A stretch of DNA of 64,000 nt from Sorex araneus (taxonomy: Eukaryota > Chordata > Mammalia > Eulipotyphla > Soricidae), in assembly GCF_027595985.1 (NCBI RefSeq), contig NC_073305.1, forward strand, positions 176,833,089-176,897,088, written 5' to 3'. Positions within the stretch are counted from its first letter, which is position 1. Each line of letters opens with the position of its first letter. The notes below the pieces were generated by a model that saw only the letters and a list, made by a program, of their open reading frames with translations, had not been told where the DNA came from and ran no database searches. Made by a program: the position numbers and the translations under genes. This document shows positions 22,001 through 31,480 of this stretch, piece by piece.

Positions 22001-24227
22001 ATACAACAGGCAGGGTGCTTGCTTGGCATGCAGCCAACCCGGGTTTGATTCCCCCGGTATCCTATATGGTGTCCTGAGTCCTGACAGAAACACTTCATGG
22101 CACAGAGCCAGGACTAGGCCCTGAGCCCAGTCAAAAGAAACACTTCATGGCACAGAGCCAGGACTAGGCCCTGGGCCCAGTCAAAAGAAACACTTTGTGG
22201 CACAGAGCCACAAACAAAAAAATGTGCTGCATGAAGACAGGGGAGGAAACAGACAATGGTAACCCAGGCTCTGCTCCCAGTAGAGACATTTGGTTCTGGG
22301 GCCCCTGCAGTGATTATTTCACATCCCCTGATTTTTTTTTGGGGGGGGTCACACCCGGCGATACACAGGGGTTATTCCTAGCTCTGCACTCAGGAATTAC
22401 CCCTGGCGGTGTTCAGGGAACCATATGGGATGCTGGGAATCAAACCCGGGTTGGCCGCATGCAAGGCAAACGCCCTACCTGCTGTGCTATCACTCCAGCC
22501 CCCAACATCCCCTGATCTTGGAACAGGAATGAAAAATCTTAGTAGTGAACTTGTAGTTGGGGTCACCAAGAGGGAAACCAAGAGCCATCATCTGAGCCTG
22601 TCTGCTCTTTCTCAAAATAGAATGAAAACCCTGTGTGTTGTATGTATGAAATGACAGAGGTGAGTTTCCACCTTACACAGTGGCCGGGTGTGAACACCAT
22701 CCCGTCACCTCCCAAGACTTCCTGCAATCGGCACACATAAAGCCTTCAGCTGTCTAGACATGGGTCTGTGTTACGAGTCCCCAGCTCTGCTGGTGGCTGA
22801 AGGGATCCATAGGAAAGGAGTGACCGAGTGTGGCTGCGCTTGTTTCTTGCATCACACGACACAGGGGCCGCTGGGCCTAGAGGGATGTGTGGTAGGAAAG
22901 TCACTATGTAGAGTCACAGCAGTCCTGACTGCAGGACCCCAGAGTCAAATGCTCTGCCCTGCCACCTGGAGCAGAGAAATCCACCCCATTCAGGAGGCAA
23001 AGGTCTGGGGCTGCTGGAGATGAGGCCTCAGTCATGGAGCATCAGAGCAGCCTCCACCCTTTCCCTCAGGTCACAGAGAGACTTGCCCCTCTGGCATGGC
23101 CTGAGCAGGCCCACAGGGAACAAAGAAACTGCACAGAGGGTGGCAGGCCAACCCCAGCCATGCACTGCCCCCATCCTCAGTGTCAGCTCTGGCTTCCTGG
23201 GGTGCCCTCAGGAACTCCTAAAATATGGAAACTCAGTCTGCAGTAAGCAGGGGACAGTGGCCCATAACCATTTGCTCCACCCTGAAGCCACTCGGCGTAT
23301 TTAAGACCCTTCTACCCACAAACGATTTCCTGGGCCAGGGCGCCATCTCTGGACACCTTCTGGCACCCTAGGAGCTCAGAGAACTCTGCTCTTCTAGTTT
23401 GGTGTTTTTTTTTTTTGTTTTTTTTTTTTCCTGTGGCTTCCGTGCCTTTAAGGGGGAAAGCCACCTTCGGTGATTCCTCTGCCAAGCGGGGTTTAGAAGC
23501 TTCTCATCTCCCCCCTCCCTCGATAAGTTCACAGACTCCTCCATCTCAGAACTTCCCTCTTGCCCCCCTCCCGGATACTGGGTATTTGTGTTTGTGTCCA
23601 CGGGGAAGGACCGAAGGAAGCCGCTTAATGAAATGTAGCTGGGCCTGAGGCAGTGACGGTGGGAGGGGGGAGGGGGAAGAGGCTGGATTGCCCCCTGCGA
23701 AACCAGCTTTAGTGGGTGCAGGGTGGTCGCGCCCCTGGGGAGCTGAGCAGAAGGCGGGGCCGGCGGGAGGGAGCGCGTAAAGGACCCTCGGAACAGAACT
23801 GGGCAGAACTTGTTCTCCCGCGGGACACCCCTCCCCCCACACCGGGTCCCGCACTTTTCGCGGGGCTCGGAGCTCCGGCTTCCCGGAACCCACGGGGTTG
23901 GGGGCGCTCAGCGCGCCCCTTCTCCCCCTCCCCCTTTCTGGTTCTTTCTGCACATCTTTCTCTCGCGGCTTTGCAGCCCCCGGGGGAGAGCAACCCCCCA
24001 CCAACACCCTCCTCCGCACGCCAACCCCCCCCCCCCCTCAGCCGGTTGGGGACAGAGCGGGGGCGCGGGAGAGCGACCCTGAATTCCCTACCTTGACCCC
24101 TCCCGGGCGTCCAGCGGCCCCGCACCTGTCCCGACTCACCGGCACGGGCCGGCGCTGCCCGCGGCGCGTACCCCAGCGGGAGCAGAAGGACGAGGAGAAG
24201 CCAGAGTGCAGCCCCGGGCCCAGCCAT
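12734..24227 (-). CDS. RAET1/ULBP: RAET1/ULBP-family NKG2D ligand, four coding exons, apparently intact
   Basis: Joined exons 24227-24140, 15037-14774, 13858-13589 and 13026-12734 give one open frame of 304 codons plus stop; every junction is phase 1, as in class I-like genes. Order: signal peptide (residues about 1-27), alpha1 (about 30-117), alpha2 (about 118-207), Ser/Thr/Pro stalk, transmembrane helix (about 257-285) and a tail ending in CPNII. Family marks are the alpha1 Cys pair in WCDVQGQL...FLSYNC, alpha2 QVMLTC...MGDCKKWLEDF, and the ENEKW and EKWEKD segments. There is no alpha3 domain, which separates it from MICA and classical class I. Known family role: stress-induced surface ligand of the activating receptor NKG2D on NK and T cells. 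Sequons NSS, NLS and NST are visible. The hydrophobic end plus cytoplasmic tail suggests a true membrane anchor rather than GPI (inference). One-to-one orthology with any human ULBP cannot be assigned. Confidence 0.9.
12798..12866 (-). repeat. Degenerate ATTGTC hexamer array inside the coding exon 4
   Basis: On the minus strand ATTGCC, ATTGTC (three or more) and CTTATC/CTTGTC steps encode alternating Ile-Val of the membrane helix. Confidence 0.85.
13493..13522. repeat. CA microsatellite in RAET1/ULBP intron 3
   Basis: Shared in reverse with the TG run after exon 3 of the pseudogene. Confidence 0.95.
13589..13858 (-). CDS. RAET1/ULBP: Exon 3 of intact RAET1/ULBP gene (alpha2 domain)
   Basis: The 270-bp exon follows a strong pyrimidine tract and AG. 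It encodes VCLQVMLTCQ, GFWEFGFNGQ, FHPENEKW, KEKWEKD and MSMGDCKKWLEDF. The TC/GDC pair forms the conserved alpha2 disulfide. The donor is G|GTTAAC, a weak variant of consensus; reading through it meets a TAA at 13586-13584, one codon after alpha2. Confidence 0.93.
14219..14377 (-). mobile_element. SINE, antisense, old
   Basis: GGCCATACCCAGTGGTGCTC to TCTCTCTGGCC. Lies in intron 2 of the intact RAET1/ULBP gene. Confidence 0.7.
14400..14650 (-). mobile_element. Antisense L1-type 3' end fragment in RAET1/ULBP intron 2
   Basis: The reverse complement carries the polyadenylation-type end and a G-rich core. An internal tandem copy of about 53 bases (about 14487-14570) is present. It is similar to 55500-55740. 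Confidence 0.5.
14774..15037 (-). CDS. RAET1/ULBP: Exon 2 of intact RAET1/ULBP gene (alpha1 domain)
   Basis: The acceptor is a pyrimidine tract followed by CAG and the donor is GTAAGT; the 264-bp exon is open throughout. It encodes RYTFTIPLEPSFGQPWCDVQ, then FLSYNC, then the helix ELWKQQIATLRDAGHSLKQQ and LLDMKKENL. This matches the alpha1 platform half of ULBP proteins, including the family-specific Cys pair and the QLLD...ENL helix end. Confidence 0.92.
15120..15300 (-). mobile_element. SINE, antisense, old and shared by both duplication arms
   Basis: Matches 50639-50810 in reverse, so it predates the duplication. GAACCAGAAGGTACTGGGGA is duplicated in tandem here. Confidence 0.75.
15327..15499 (-). 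mobile_element. SINE, antisense, young
   Basis: Flanked by CCCCAACACTTTTTT on both sides; absent from the other duplication arm. Confidence 0.92.
15808..15945 (-). mobile_element. SINE, antisense, internally shortened
   Basis: TCAATGGTGTACATTTT before and TCAATGATGTACATTTT after form a target-site duplication; absent from the other arm. Confidence 0.92.
16942..17964 (-). pseudogene. RTE apurinic-like endonuclease domain (inverted 5' segment)
   Basis: The frame runs 17964-17668 and, after a frameshift, 17622-16942. The exonuclease-endonuclease-phosphatase motifs GDFNAKIG and the GSDHYLL catalytic His region are preserved. The last 12 or so residues before 16942 are flanking sequence read through. 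Confidence 0.85.
16960..19978 (+). mobile_element. RTE-clade LINE, nearly complete, with 5' inversion, inactive
   Basis: Minus-strand part (about 18150 to 16965): 5' UTR, then endonuclease with LASEASIKDLMVEAQKIKYN, GVGVLVNRNLAM, GDFNAKIGPR, HNETDHIIFNRRF and GSDHYLLRAKF. Plus-strand part (about 18155 to 19978): CREVIKEDLKERRAAVLADV, reverse transcriptase with LTFIDLKKAFDSVE and KRGVLQGDTIS, then ALTYASETWALRKQ and the C-terminal RPRGRPPMRWSDFF...HYWCPLEQI. The inverted part breaks at LTSEL and the direct part resumes almost at the next residues, the signature of twin priming. Several stops and frameshifts inactivate it. It lies in intron 1 of the intact RAET1/ULBP gene. RTE elements encode one protein (endonuclease plus RT) and mobilise themselves and partner SINEs. 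Confidence 0.92.
18155..19946 (+). pseudogene. RTE reverse transcriptase and C-terminal region (direct 3' segment)
   Basis: Broken frames cover 18118-18402, 18843-19097, 19271-19474 and 19701-19946. The palm motif is present as FTGDIILITP where the FADD box is expected (FTGD), so the catalytic Asp pair is damaged. Stops occur at about 18400, 18690 and 19096. Confidence 0.85.
19979..20170 (-). mobile_element. Antisense SINE of the RTE-tail type, long form, abutting the RTE
   Basis: It begins with the reversed tail (CCAGTAACATCTCCATTCGT), then the RTE 5' UTR-like block and GGCTCTTTCAGGGTCAGGGG, then CATATCGAATACGCC. Confidence 0.7.
20590..20658. repeat. GA-rich microsatellite
   Basis: (GA)n with GAGT steps. 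Confidence 0.9.
20590..20850 (+). mobile_element. L1-type 3' end preceded by a GA-rich tract
   Basis: A GA microsatellite (20590-20657) leads into AATGCCAGCCATAGAGGCAG, GGTGGTGGGAAATG and a tail of TAA/CAA repeats. Confidence 0.65.
20870..21710 (+). mobile_element. Composite element: two units plus L1-like 3' end
   Basis: Repeated ATCCAGAGACACACAAAAGA (21069 and 21373) and CTGCAGAGATnnCTCCAGA define units of about 305 bases. The tail GGTGGTAGGAGATGTGAGTT ... GACTGAAACTCAAAC follows. Confidence 0.65.
21990..22212 (+). mobile_element. SINE with a tandemly repeated 3' half
   Basis: The segment from CACTTCATGGCACAGAGCCA to CAGTCAAAAGAAA (about 59 bases) occurs twice and then partially a third time. 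Confidence 0.75.
22328..22501 (-). mobile_element. SINE, antisense, young
   Basis: ACATCCCCTGAT on both sides is the target-site duplication. Confidence 0.93.
22505..23640. other. No gene recognised; intron 1 of the RAET1/ULBP gene
   Basis: Unique sequence with rising GC towards the island and a T-rich stretch at 23403-23430. Confidence 0.5.
24140..24227 (-). CDS. RAET1/ULBP: Exon 1 of intact RAET1/ULBP gene (signal peptide)
   Basis: Encodes MAGPGAALWLLLVLLLPLG and ten further residues, a typical signal peptide with a leucine core. The exon ends in phase 1 at a consensus GTGAGT donor. The start ATG has G at +4 but C at -3. This is the only ATG in frame before the hydrophobic core, and it sits inside the CpG island. 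Confidence 0.88.
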
Positions 24228-24436
24228 CGGGGTTGGCGGCGGGACTCAGGTGGAGGCCACGGAGAACTTTCTCTGGTCCCCAGCGTCTGGGAGAGAGTCG
24301 CGGGACTGACAGCGTTTGTAACCTGATTATCACGCCTCCGGCCAGGACCGCTGACGACTCCGGCCCGCTCCCCCATTGGACGGCCCGACGACTCCGCCCA
24401 AGGACGGCCGACGACTCCACCCAGGATGTGCTCGGC

Positions 24437-24576
24437 CCTTTTTTTTTTTCTCTTTGGGTCACACCTGGCGACGCACAGGGGTTACTCCTGGTTCTGCACT
24501 CAGGAATTACCCCTGGCTGTGCTCAGGGGACCATAAAGGATGCTGGCCCTACCCGCTGTGCTATCGCTCCAGCCCC
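24437..24576 (-). mobile_element. SINE, antisense, inserted in the CpG island
   Basis: TGTGCTCGGC flanks both sides. The B-box region is deleted (about 24541-24550). Confidence 0.92.
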
Positions 24577-25050
24577 TGTGCTCGGCTTTTCGCGCACATT
24601 CAGCTGGGGGTCCTAAAGAGCAAACTTGTACTTTGGCGGCCAAATGCCCTTGAGCGGGTGAAGGCGGCGAATTTCCTACCCTGGGAATCCCCTGGGGGCC
24701 GGCGGAGAGGAGCGGCCCGCGCCCTGCCGCGCTCGAAGCCGGGGTTCCCGATCGGGCGAGGCGCAGACGGGGAGCGCACGCCGATGCCGCAGCCCTGCCG
24801 AGAGCGGCGGCCGCGGAGGACACGGCCCTGGGCGCGGCCTGAGCCAGGCTAGGAGGGAGCCAGCTCCTGCTGCCCGCACTGGACCGAGCATCCGAACAAC
24901 GGAGAGCCGGGAGGGTGGCAAATTCCTCTACCAGATTACAACCCAATCCCACCCAAGCTTAAGGATCTAAAAATAATATTTGGACAAAGACAAACTGACA
25001 GAGAGTCTGAGAAAACAAATGAAAAAACAAAACAAAAAACAAAAAAACAA

Positions 25051-25220
25051 GGGGCTGGAGCACAGAGGGTAGGGCGTTTGCCTTGCACGCAGCCGATCTG
25101 GATTCCATTCCTAGCATCCCATATGGTCCCCTGAGCACCGCCAGGAGTGATTCCTGAGTGCATGAGCCAGGAGTAACCCCTGTGCATCGCCAGGTGTGAC
25201 CCAGACACCAAAAAAAAAAC
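25051..25220 (+). mobile_element. SINE
   Basis: GGGGCTGGAGCACAGAGGGT to GTGACCCAGACACC; short gap in the A box. Confidence 0.9.
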
Positions 25221-25399
25221 AAAACAAAACCACCCCACTCAAATCGAAGTAAGGGAACTCATGTAGCGAGTCTCCTGATGCAGGAGGCAAGGCAGATGGG
25301 GAAGGCCCTTCCCAAGGCAATCACAGTAAATTTCCTGGCAAGTAATAGCCCAGAGGTTGTGAAGGCCAATCTTGCAGAAAACAGGAACAAAGGCTGATG

Positions 25400-27290
25400 A
25401 TTAGTGATGAAAACCATTTTTACATGTGCCTTTTGGCCATTTGGATTTCTTCTTTGAGAAAGTTTCTGTTCATTTCATCGCCCCATTTTCGGATGAGGTT
25501 GGATGTTTTCTTCTTGTAGAGTTCAACCAGTGCCTTGTATATCCTTGATATTAACCCCTTATCGGATGGGTGTTGGGCGAATATCCTTTCCCATTCTGTA
25601 GGCTGTCTTTGCATTCTGGTCACTGTCTCTTTTGAGGTTCAGAAGCGTCTTAGTTTAAGATAGCCCCATTGTTTATTTCTGTTCCACTTGCTTGGTCAGT
25701 GGCTTTTCATCTTTGAAGATACCTTTAGCTTCAATGTCATGCAGGGTTTTGCCAACCTTTTCTTCAATGTACCTTATGATTCGTGGTCTTTAATGTTGAG
25801 GTCTTTAATCCACTTTGATCTGGCTTTCGTGCATGGTCTTAGGTAGAGGTTTGAGCCCATTTTTTTTTTTTAATTTTGCATGTAGCTGTTTATTTTTGCC
25901 AGCACCATTTGTTAAAGAGCTTTCCTTGCTCCACTTCACATTTCTTCCTCCCTTATCAAAGATTAAATGATCATATGCTTGAAGGTGTGTTTAAGGATAT
26001 TCATTCCTATTTTGTCAGTCTTCTGCTCTGCTTTGTTTCAATATTATGCTGTTTTAATTATTACCACTTTGTAGTAGAGTTTGAGGTTGGGGAAGATGAT
26101 GCCTCCTATTTTCTTTTTCCCAAGAATTGTTTTAGCTATTCATGGGAGGTTGTTGTTCCATATGAATTCCAGCAGTGTTTGATCTATTTCTTTGAAGAAT
26201 TTCGTGAGTATCCTTATATGAATTGCATTGAATCTGTATAATGCTTTGGGAGTATTGCCATTTTGACAATGTTAATTCTCCCAATCTATGTGGTTCCATT
26301 TCCTTGTGTCCTCTTTTATTTCTTTAAGTAGAGTTTTGTAGTTTTCTTTGTACAGATCCTTTACCTCCTTAGTTAAGCTGATTCCAAGGTATTTGATTTT
26401 CTGAGGCATGATTGTGAATGAGATTGCTTTTTTTTTTATATCACTTTCTTCTCTTTCATTATTTGTGTATAGGAAAACCATGAACTTTTGGGTATTAATT
26501 TTATAGCCTGTGGCTTTATTGTATAAGTCTATTGTTTCTAGGAGCGTCTGGATGTTTCTCAAAAAATTAGAAATTGAGTTCTCATTTGACCCAGCAATAC
26601 CACTTCTGTGAATATATCTCATAGATAAAAAAAAAATACAGTAGAAACGACATCTGCAGTTGTATGTTTATTGCAGCACTATTTACAATAGCCAGAATCT
26701 GGAAAAAACCCGAGTGCCTGAGAACAGATGACTGGTTAAAGAAACTCTGGTACATGTACATAATGGAATACTATGTGGCTGTTAGAAAAGATGAAGGCAT
26801 GAAATTAGCATCTAAGTGGATTAACATGGAGAGTATTAGGCTAAGTGAAATGAGTCCGAGAGAGGGGGACAGACATAGAATGACTGCACTCATTTGTGGA
26901 ATATAAAATAACATAATGGGAGACTAACACCCAAGATATTAGAGATAAGGGCCAGGAGGGTTGCTCCATGGCTTGGAAGCTGACCTCACATGCTGGGAGA
27001 AAAGGCAGCTGAGATAGAGAAGGGACCACCAAGTAAATGATACTTAGAGGGCTCTCTCATGATGTGAGATGTGTGCTGAAAGTAGACTATGGACTGAACA
27101 TGATGGGCACTTAGTACCCTTATAGTGAACCATACACGGAAAAGGAGAGAGAGAGTAAAAGGGAATGTGCCTGCCAGGGGGTGGGGAGGTGGGAAGTGGG
27201 GGAAGGGGTACTGGGAACACTGGTGGTGGAGAATGGGCACTGGTGGAGGGTACTCCATGATTGTATGACTGAAGCATAATCACGAAAGTT
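25400..27290 (+). mobile_element. L1 LINE fragment with 5' inversion (ORF2 RT part plus 3' end)
   Basis: The minus-strand segment 26550-25420 encodes ORF2 pieces: YNKATGYKINTQKF, KIKYLGISLTKEVKDLYKEN, and later [20 protein letters not shown] and [17 protein letters not shown]. The plus-strand segment from about 26553 continues with LEIEFSFDPAIPLL and FIAALFTIARIWKKPECLRT...YIMEYYVAVRKDEG, the ORF2 C-terminus, then a 3' UTR to about 27290. The change of strand in the middle of one ORF2, with roughly 70 codons missing at the join, indicates twin priming. Confidence 0.88.
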
Positions 27291-27294
27291 CTTC

Positions 27295-28160
27295 CCCTGG
27301 TCTACAGCCCCCACCCTTGCTGGGGATCCGGAAGGAACTGACAGCCCACGCAGCCCGCCCTCGAAGCCTGGCCAGGAAGCCAAAAAGGATTTGGATGGCT
27401 GAATCCAAGCCCAAGTCACCTGGAATCCCAAGTGCGATGGAAGAGCTGTGCTGGTCCAGGTAGGGGATTTGCTTGATCCTGCAGTCTGGTGGTCAAAAGA
27501 TCTTTTTTGTTGTTTGGTTTTGTTTGAGGGCCACACTCGGAGGTGCTCTGGGCTCTGAGCCTTCCAGGGTCCTGGCCCTACTCTGTGCGAGACTGAAAGG
27601 GGCTACTTGCAGAGGCAGCTCCTGGGGTTAACCCTGTAGGGTCTCTGGCCCCTTAGGGTGACCGTTTTTCCTCCCCACGAGCTCCCCACGCTGGGCGGCA
27701 CCTTCCCAGCCCCGCTGCTCACTCCAGCCCTGGGCTCGGGTCCTGCAGGACAGATCTGCCTCACTCCCCTCTCCCCACTGCACCCCTCCACCTCCACCCC
27801 AGCTCTCCAGGGCTCCCTCCCGCTTTCTGCTCTCAGGTGGCTGCCTTCCTGCTTCAGCAGAGGAGTGTGTGGTTGTAAAGCAAAGCAGGAAGCTTGGGGC
27901 TAGTGCTTCTCTGAACTAGGTTCTAGGGGGGTGCTCTGGGGAGCCCAAAAAAGTGCGACGGACTGGGAAAAAGAGGAAGTGCGCCTTAGAGAGGATGTGA
28001 AGGGACCCCAGCCCGCCTACCCGCTTAGTGAAAGGGTAAGGTGGCCTCACTCATGCCAGGCCCCGGAGGCTTGGCGCACTGCACCCACCCCAGGCCCCTG
28101 GTCCCTCTACTGTACTCCAGTTTCTCACATGTACCCCCACCTCCCCTCTGCTCTTGGAGG
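27295..28160. other. GC-rich stretch without a supported gene
   Basis: A CTGGTCTACAG acceptor-like site (about 27307) and a CAGG|TAGGGG-like step (about 27461) bracket an open stretch, but there is no start or recognisable protein. Confidence 0.4.
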
Positions 28161-28164
28161 CTAA

Positions 28165-28312
28165 AGAGCCCGTTGCCTTGCACTCGGCTGACCGGGGTTT
28201 GAATCCCAGCACCCCATATGGTCCCCTGAGCACTGCCAGGGGTGGTTCCTGAGTGCACAGCCAGGAGTAATCCCTGTGCATCGCCAGGTGCAACCCAAAA
28301 GGAAAAAAAAAA
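28165..28312 (+). mobile_element. SINE, 5'-truncated
   Basis: Begins at GTTGCCTTGCACTCGGCTGA, missing the A box; ends in AACCCAAAAGGAAAAAAAAA. Confidence 0.85.
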
Positions 28313-28767
28313 CAAACTAAAATGTTTAGAACTACAATCAAACATTTTGGTACAGCAGATGCTAATGAGGATTTGAAGGTCACAGGGGACATAGCCAGAT
28401 GTGACATCTTTATGTAGCAGATTTCCTGGTCCTCCTTTACAAGAGTGACTCCTGCCTTTCCTGGGGCCAAGGCAAGAAGCTTCTGTCTCTGCCGCCCAGC
28501 CTTCAAGGACTGTCTGACTGTCACTGGATGGAGGATGGGTGCCACTGGGTTCTTCCTCCCAACTCACTCAATGACAAGTCTTGCTCTTTATTAACTTCCT
28601 CATCATTGCTAAGCCCAGACCTGCATGTGACAATACAAAACTGCAGTGTGAAGGGGTGAGTCCTCTTTCCTGTGGCTGTGCCCGCCAGGAGGTCAGGTCA
28701 TCTCCAGGAGTGTCCAGGAGAGCTGGGCTCCCAGCAGCCCCTGCTGGCATCTTGGCAGTGGTTTGTT

Positions 28768-28956
28768 TGTTTGTTTTTGCTTTTTGGGTCCCACCTGGCT
28801 ATGCTCAGGGGTTACTCCTGGCTCTGCACTCAGGAATTACTCCTAGCGGTGCTCAGAGGACCATATGGGATGCTGGGAATCGAGCCCAAGTAGGCTTCGT
28901 GCAAGGCAAACGCCCTACCCGCCCTACCCGCTGGCTGTGCTGTAGCTCCAGCCCCG
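28768..28956 (-). mobile_element. SINE, antisense
   Basis: A GCCCTACCC step is duplicated near the head (28910-28930). Confidence 0.9.
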
Positions 28957-29318
28957 TTTTGTTTTGTTTGTTTGCTTGTTTCTTATCTTTTTGCTGCTTT
29001 TTATTTGGATTACAGCCCAAGGAGACCGAGTCATCACTAAAGGGCGGTTTTCAAAAGCTAGAGAGCAGCCCCACTGCGGGGTGTGGAGCTGGCATGAGCC
29101 AGAAACTATCATAGCTACCAATCAGCTTCCTCTTAGGAATGTGGCTTTTGGCACTTACTTTCTGTGCTTCACAGGGCCAGGGCGGCAGGAAGCCAGAGTG
29201 CTGCTCCAAATGTCTCAGGAGGGAACTCTTTGAGATGGATATCAAAATTACATGCATGAGAAACCATCAGTAACAATATTGGAGATTACACAACCTCAGT
29301 TAAAAAAAATTATTCAGG

Positions 29319-29483
29319 GGGTGGGAGAGATAGTCCAGCTGCTGGTGGAACCTGTCTGTGCCTTGCTCAGGACTAACCCGGGTTCCATCGTGGGCCTCTC
29401 ACATGGGCCTTCAAGCACAGCCAGGAGTAATTTCTGAGCACAGAGCCAGGAGTAACCCTTGAGCACAGCTGGATCTGGCCCAG
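29319..29483 (+). mobile_element. SINE, old
   Basis: GGGAGAGATAGTCCAGCTGC with body GCCAGGAGTAATTTCTGAGC. Confidence 0.75.
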
Positions 29484-29484
29484 A

Positions 29485-30265
29485 AATAAAGCAGCAGAGC
29501 CTGTAGGACAGCAGAGGACTCAGGTAAAGACTTCCAGAGTCTGCCTAATGGACAAAGAAAGGCAGCTGCCTCCAGCAGAAGACATCTGGATCTGGAGTCC
29601 ACAGGGAGGAGATGATTGGGAGTCCACAACCAAAGATGATTGTAAGGCTTCCAATAGCCCTGAGAAAAGAACTTGTTGAAGAGGCTAATTGCTGTGTAAA
29701 CCAACTCATTGTGAGGCAGAAAAGGGAGAACTCCCACACATGACTCCAATGACTCAATTCAACCAAGACCCACAAGAGAAGAAATCAGTGAATAGAAAAT
29801 ATAAACAATCTGCAGTTTCCCTCTTAAATTCATTATGTAACCACAAAATAAGTGAGCGACAGTGCAGTGATGGCAATCTCTGCCCACTCTCTTTGGTTTG
29901 TTAGTCATGAGCCACTTCCCACACCCCAGCCTGCAGCCACTCCAAAGCATGTAGGAAGGAAGAGACAGGTTCACAAGGCTGGCTGGTGATCAGTTGCCAT
30001 TTATTCCATTCTCCCCATGCTCCTGTTCCAGTCTCACTAAGCTCCCTATTCCCATCTCACACTGCCCCTCATTCCCAACTCCTCCTGTCCCCCATGCTAA
30101 TCTCTCCAAGCTCCTCTTAAAGCCCTGGTCTCACCTCCACCCTCTAAGCACTGGGGGCAGCAACTACACCTAGGTCCAGTAGCACCATCAACATAAAAAG
30201 TCCTCCCTTCAGAGGGAAGTGTTTCTAAGACAAAGATCACCTGCAGCCAGGAGATCTGCTCAAGG
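29485..30265. other. No gene recognised
   Basis: Unique sequence; 30000-30130 is C/T-rich. Nothing more is seen. Confidence 0.5.
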
Positions 30266-30800
30266 GCAAAATACCACCTAGGGGTGTGTTTCTCCTTTCC
30301 TTAGACCAACAACCATTTAAACATTCATCTTTATCCTACTTTTTAACAATATTAGTCATTTTGTATGGACACAGTAAGAGCTGCATTAAGCTTGTAGGGT
30401 GGCTCTCCTGGGGATACCTATCTATTCAGACTACAGTTCTCAGGCCAGATTAGTCTTTCCTAACCCTAGCAAGTTCCTAATCAAGTTGTTGTTACTCTTT
30501 ATATCATGACAGAATTTGTCCATGACCGTGCTTATAAGTTATTATGGCACTTGGCCTGACCCATTTTGATACCAGGGTAGCTCACAGCTTGCCCTGGGTC
30601 CATCCAGTCCCTCATAGGGACTCTGCTTTGGGAGGTGCTAGGGACTAAGGACAATTGAGGCTTAAGTCCAGAAAACAGATGCCCAGGAGTGAATATATTC
30701 AGAGTCAATTAACTCCCAAGTTACAAAAGCATAGCATTAACTGGCTTCCTGTGTCTATACTATACAAAAAGGACAGTGCTCTGAACTAAACTATGCAAGA
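30265..30800 (-). mobile_element. LTR-like repeat, antisense partial copy
   Basis: The reverse complement aligns along its length with 43540-44070, for example GGGTGTGTTTCTCC against GGAGAAACACACCC. It lacks the 3' part seen in the sense copy. Confidence 0.6.
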
Positions 30801-31480
30801 GGACATAAGAGAAGGAGAAAAGCAATATTTCACTCACAAATACAAAATCAGAGATTTCTGAGGAATTTGACTTCACAAGTCACAGGTACTGCTTGGGGGG
30901 GAAAAGTGTGATTAAGTATTTGAGGAAGAGAGCACAGACAAGAGGTTAAAGATAAACACAGATAAATGGGAGTGCCTGAGGCACTGTGATGGGTGTAACA
31001 AATGAACCTGAACTCCCTACAACCTGGGAGAAACAACAAACCAATGTCATCCTACAGTTCATAATGGGACTCAAGTATAAATGCACAGGGTTTAGTTCTG
31101 TAATATTTTCCAGCAAATTTTCATACAGGGCCTTTTCATTTGTGAAAGGATACTATTCAAATATTTACTGCATACTTTTGCCACAATTTGTCTCCTTTGT
31201 GGGCATTTTCTTTTTCTTCTTTTTTACTCTTTTGCTCTATGTCTCTGCCACTTCAGAAATGGCAACAATTAATTGTTTTGTTGTTTAAAGAACAATTTCT
31301 ACAGGGTGAAGTTTCTTTTTCTTTTTTTTAATGAGGTAATATGAAGCTGAAAGTGGAACTCTTTCTTTAAAATATAACCCAATGCTACCCATATAAAACG
31401 ATCTAGGATCTGTGCTCTATCAGGATATTCTTGCTTGTTATTAGGGTCTCACCATTCAGAACCGTTGAGCAGATATGCAG
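30800..31480. other. No gene recognised
   Basis: AT-rich unique sequence between two LTR-type repeats. Confidence 0.5.

Larger units (their letters stand above)
23690..24900. promoter_or_regulatory. CpG island and presumed promoter of the minus-strand RAET1/ULBP gene
   Basis: This is the densest CpG stretch in the window. It covers exon 1, the start of intron 1 and about 650 bases upstream. Upstream of the ATG are three spaced copies of a GACGACTCC-type motif (about 24350-24425) and an inverted CCAAT (ATTGG near 24375). A SINE (24437-24576) splits the island into two GC-rich blocks. No clear TATA box is seen, as usual for CpG-island promoters. Confidence 0.75.

Noticed and set aside
12734..24227. 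MICA/MICB or classical MHC class I identity
   Set aside because: There is no alpha3 immunoglobulin exon between alpha2 and the stalk, and the alpha1 Cys pair and MGDCKxWL helix are of ULBP type.
23546..24462. Several overlapping 100-170 codon frames in the CpG island
   Set aside because: GC-rich DNA lacks stop codons by chance. Only the exon 1 frame continues across a splice site into a recognised domain.
24640..24960. Possible second gene on the plus strand starting in the CpG island
   Set aside because: The frame has no signal, domain or convincing donor, and the GC block is explained by the island.
25400..26620. L1 as an active element
   Set aside because: ORF2 is truncated, inverted and interrupted by many stops, and ORF1 is absent.
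28581..29114. Recurrent peptide-like sequence resembling WVTPGDAQGLLLALHSG in many frames
   Set aside because: This is the antisense SINE body. The same peptide appears at every antisense copy and is not a protein family.
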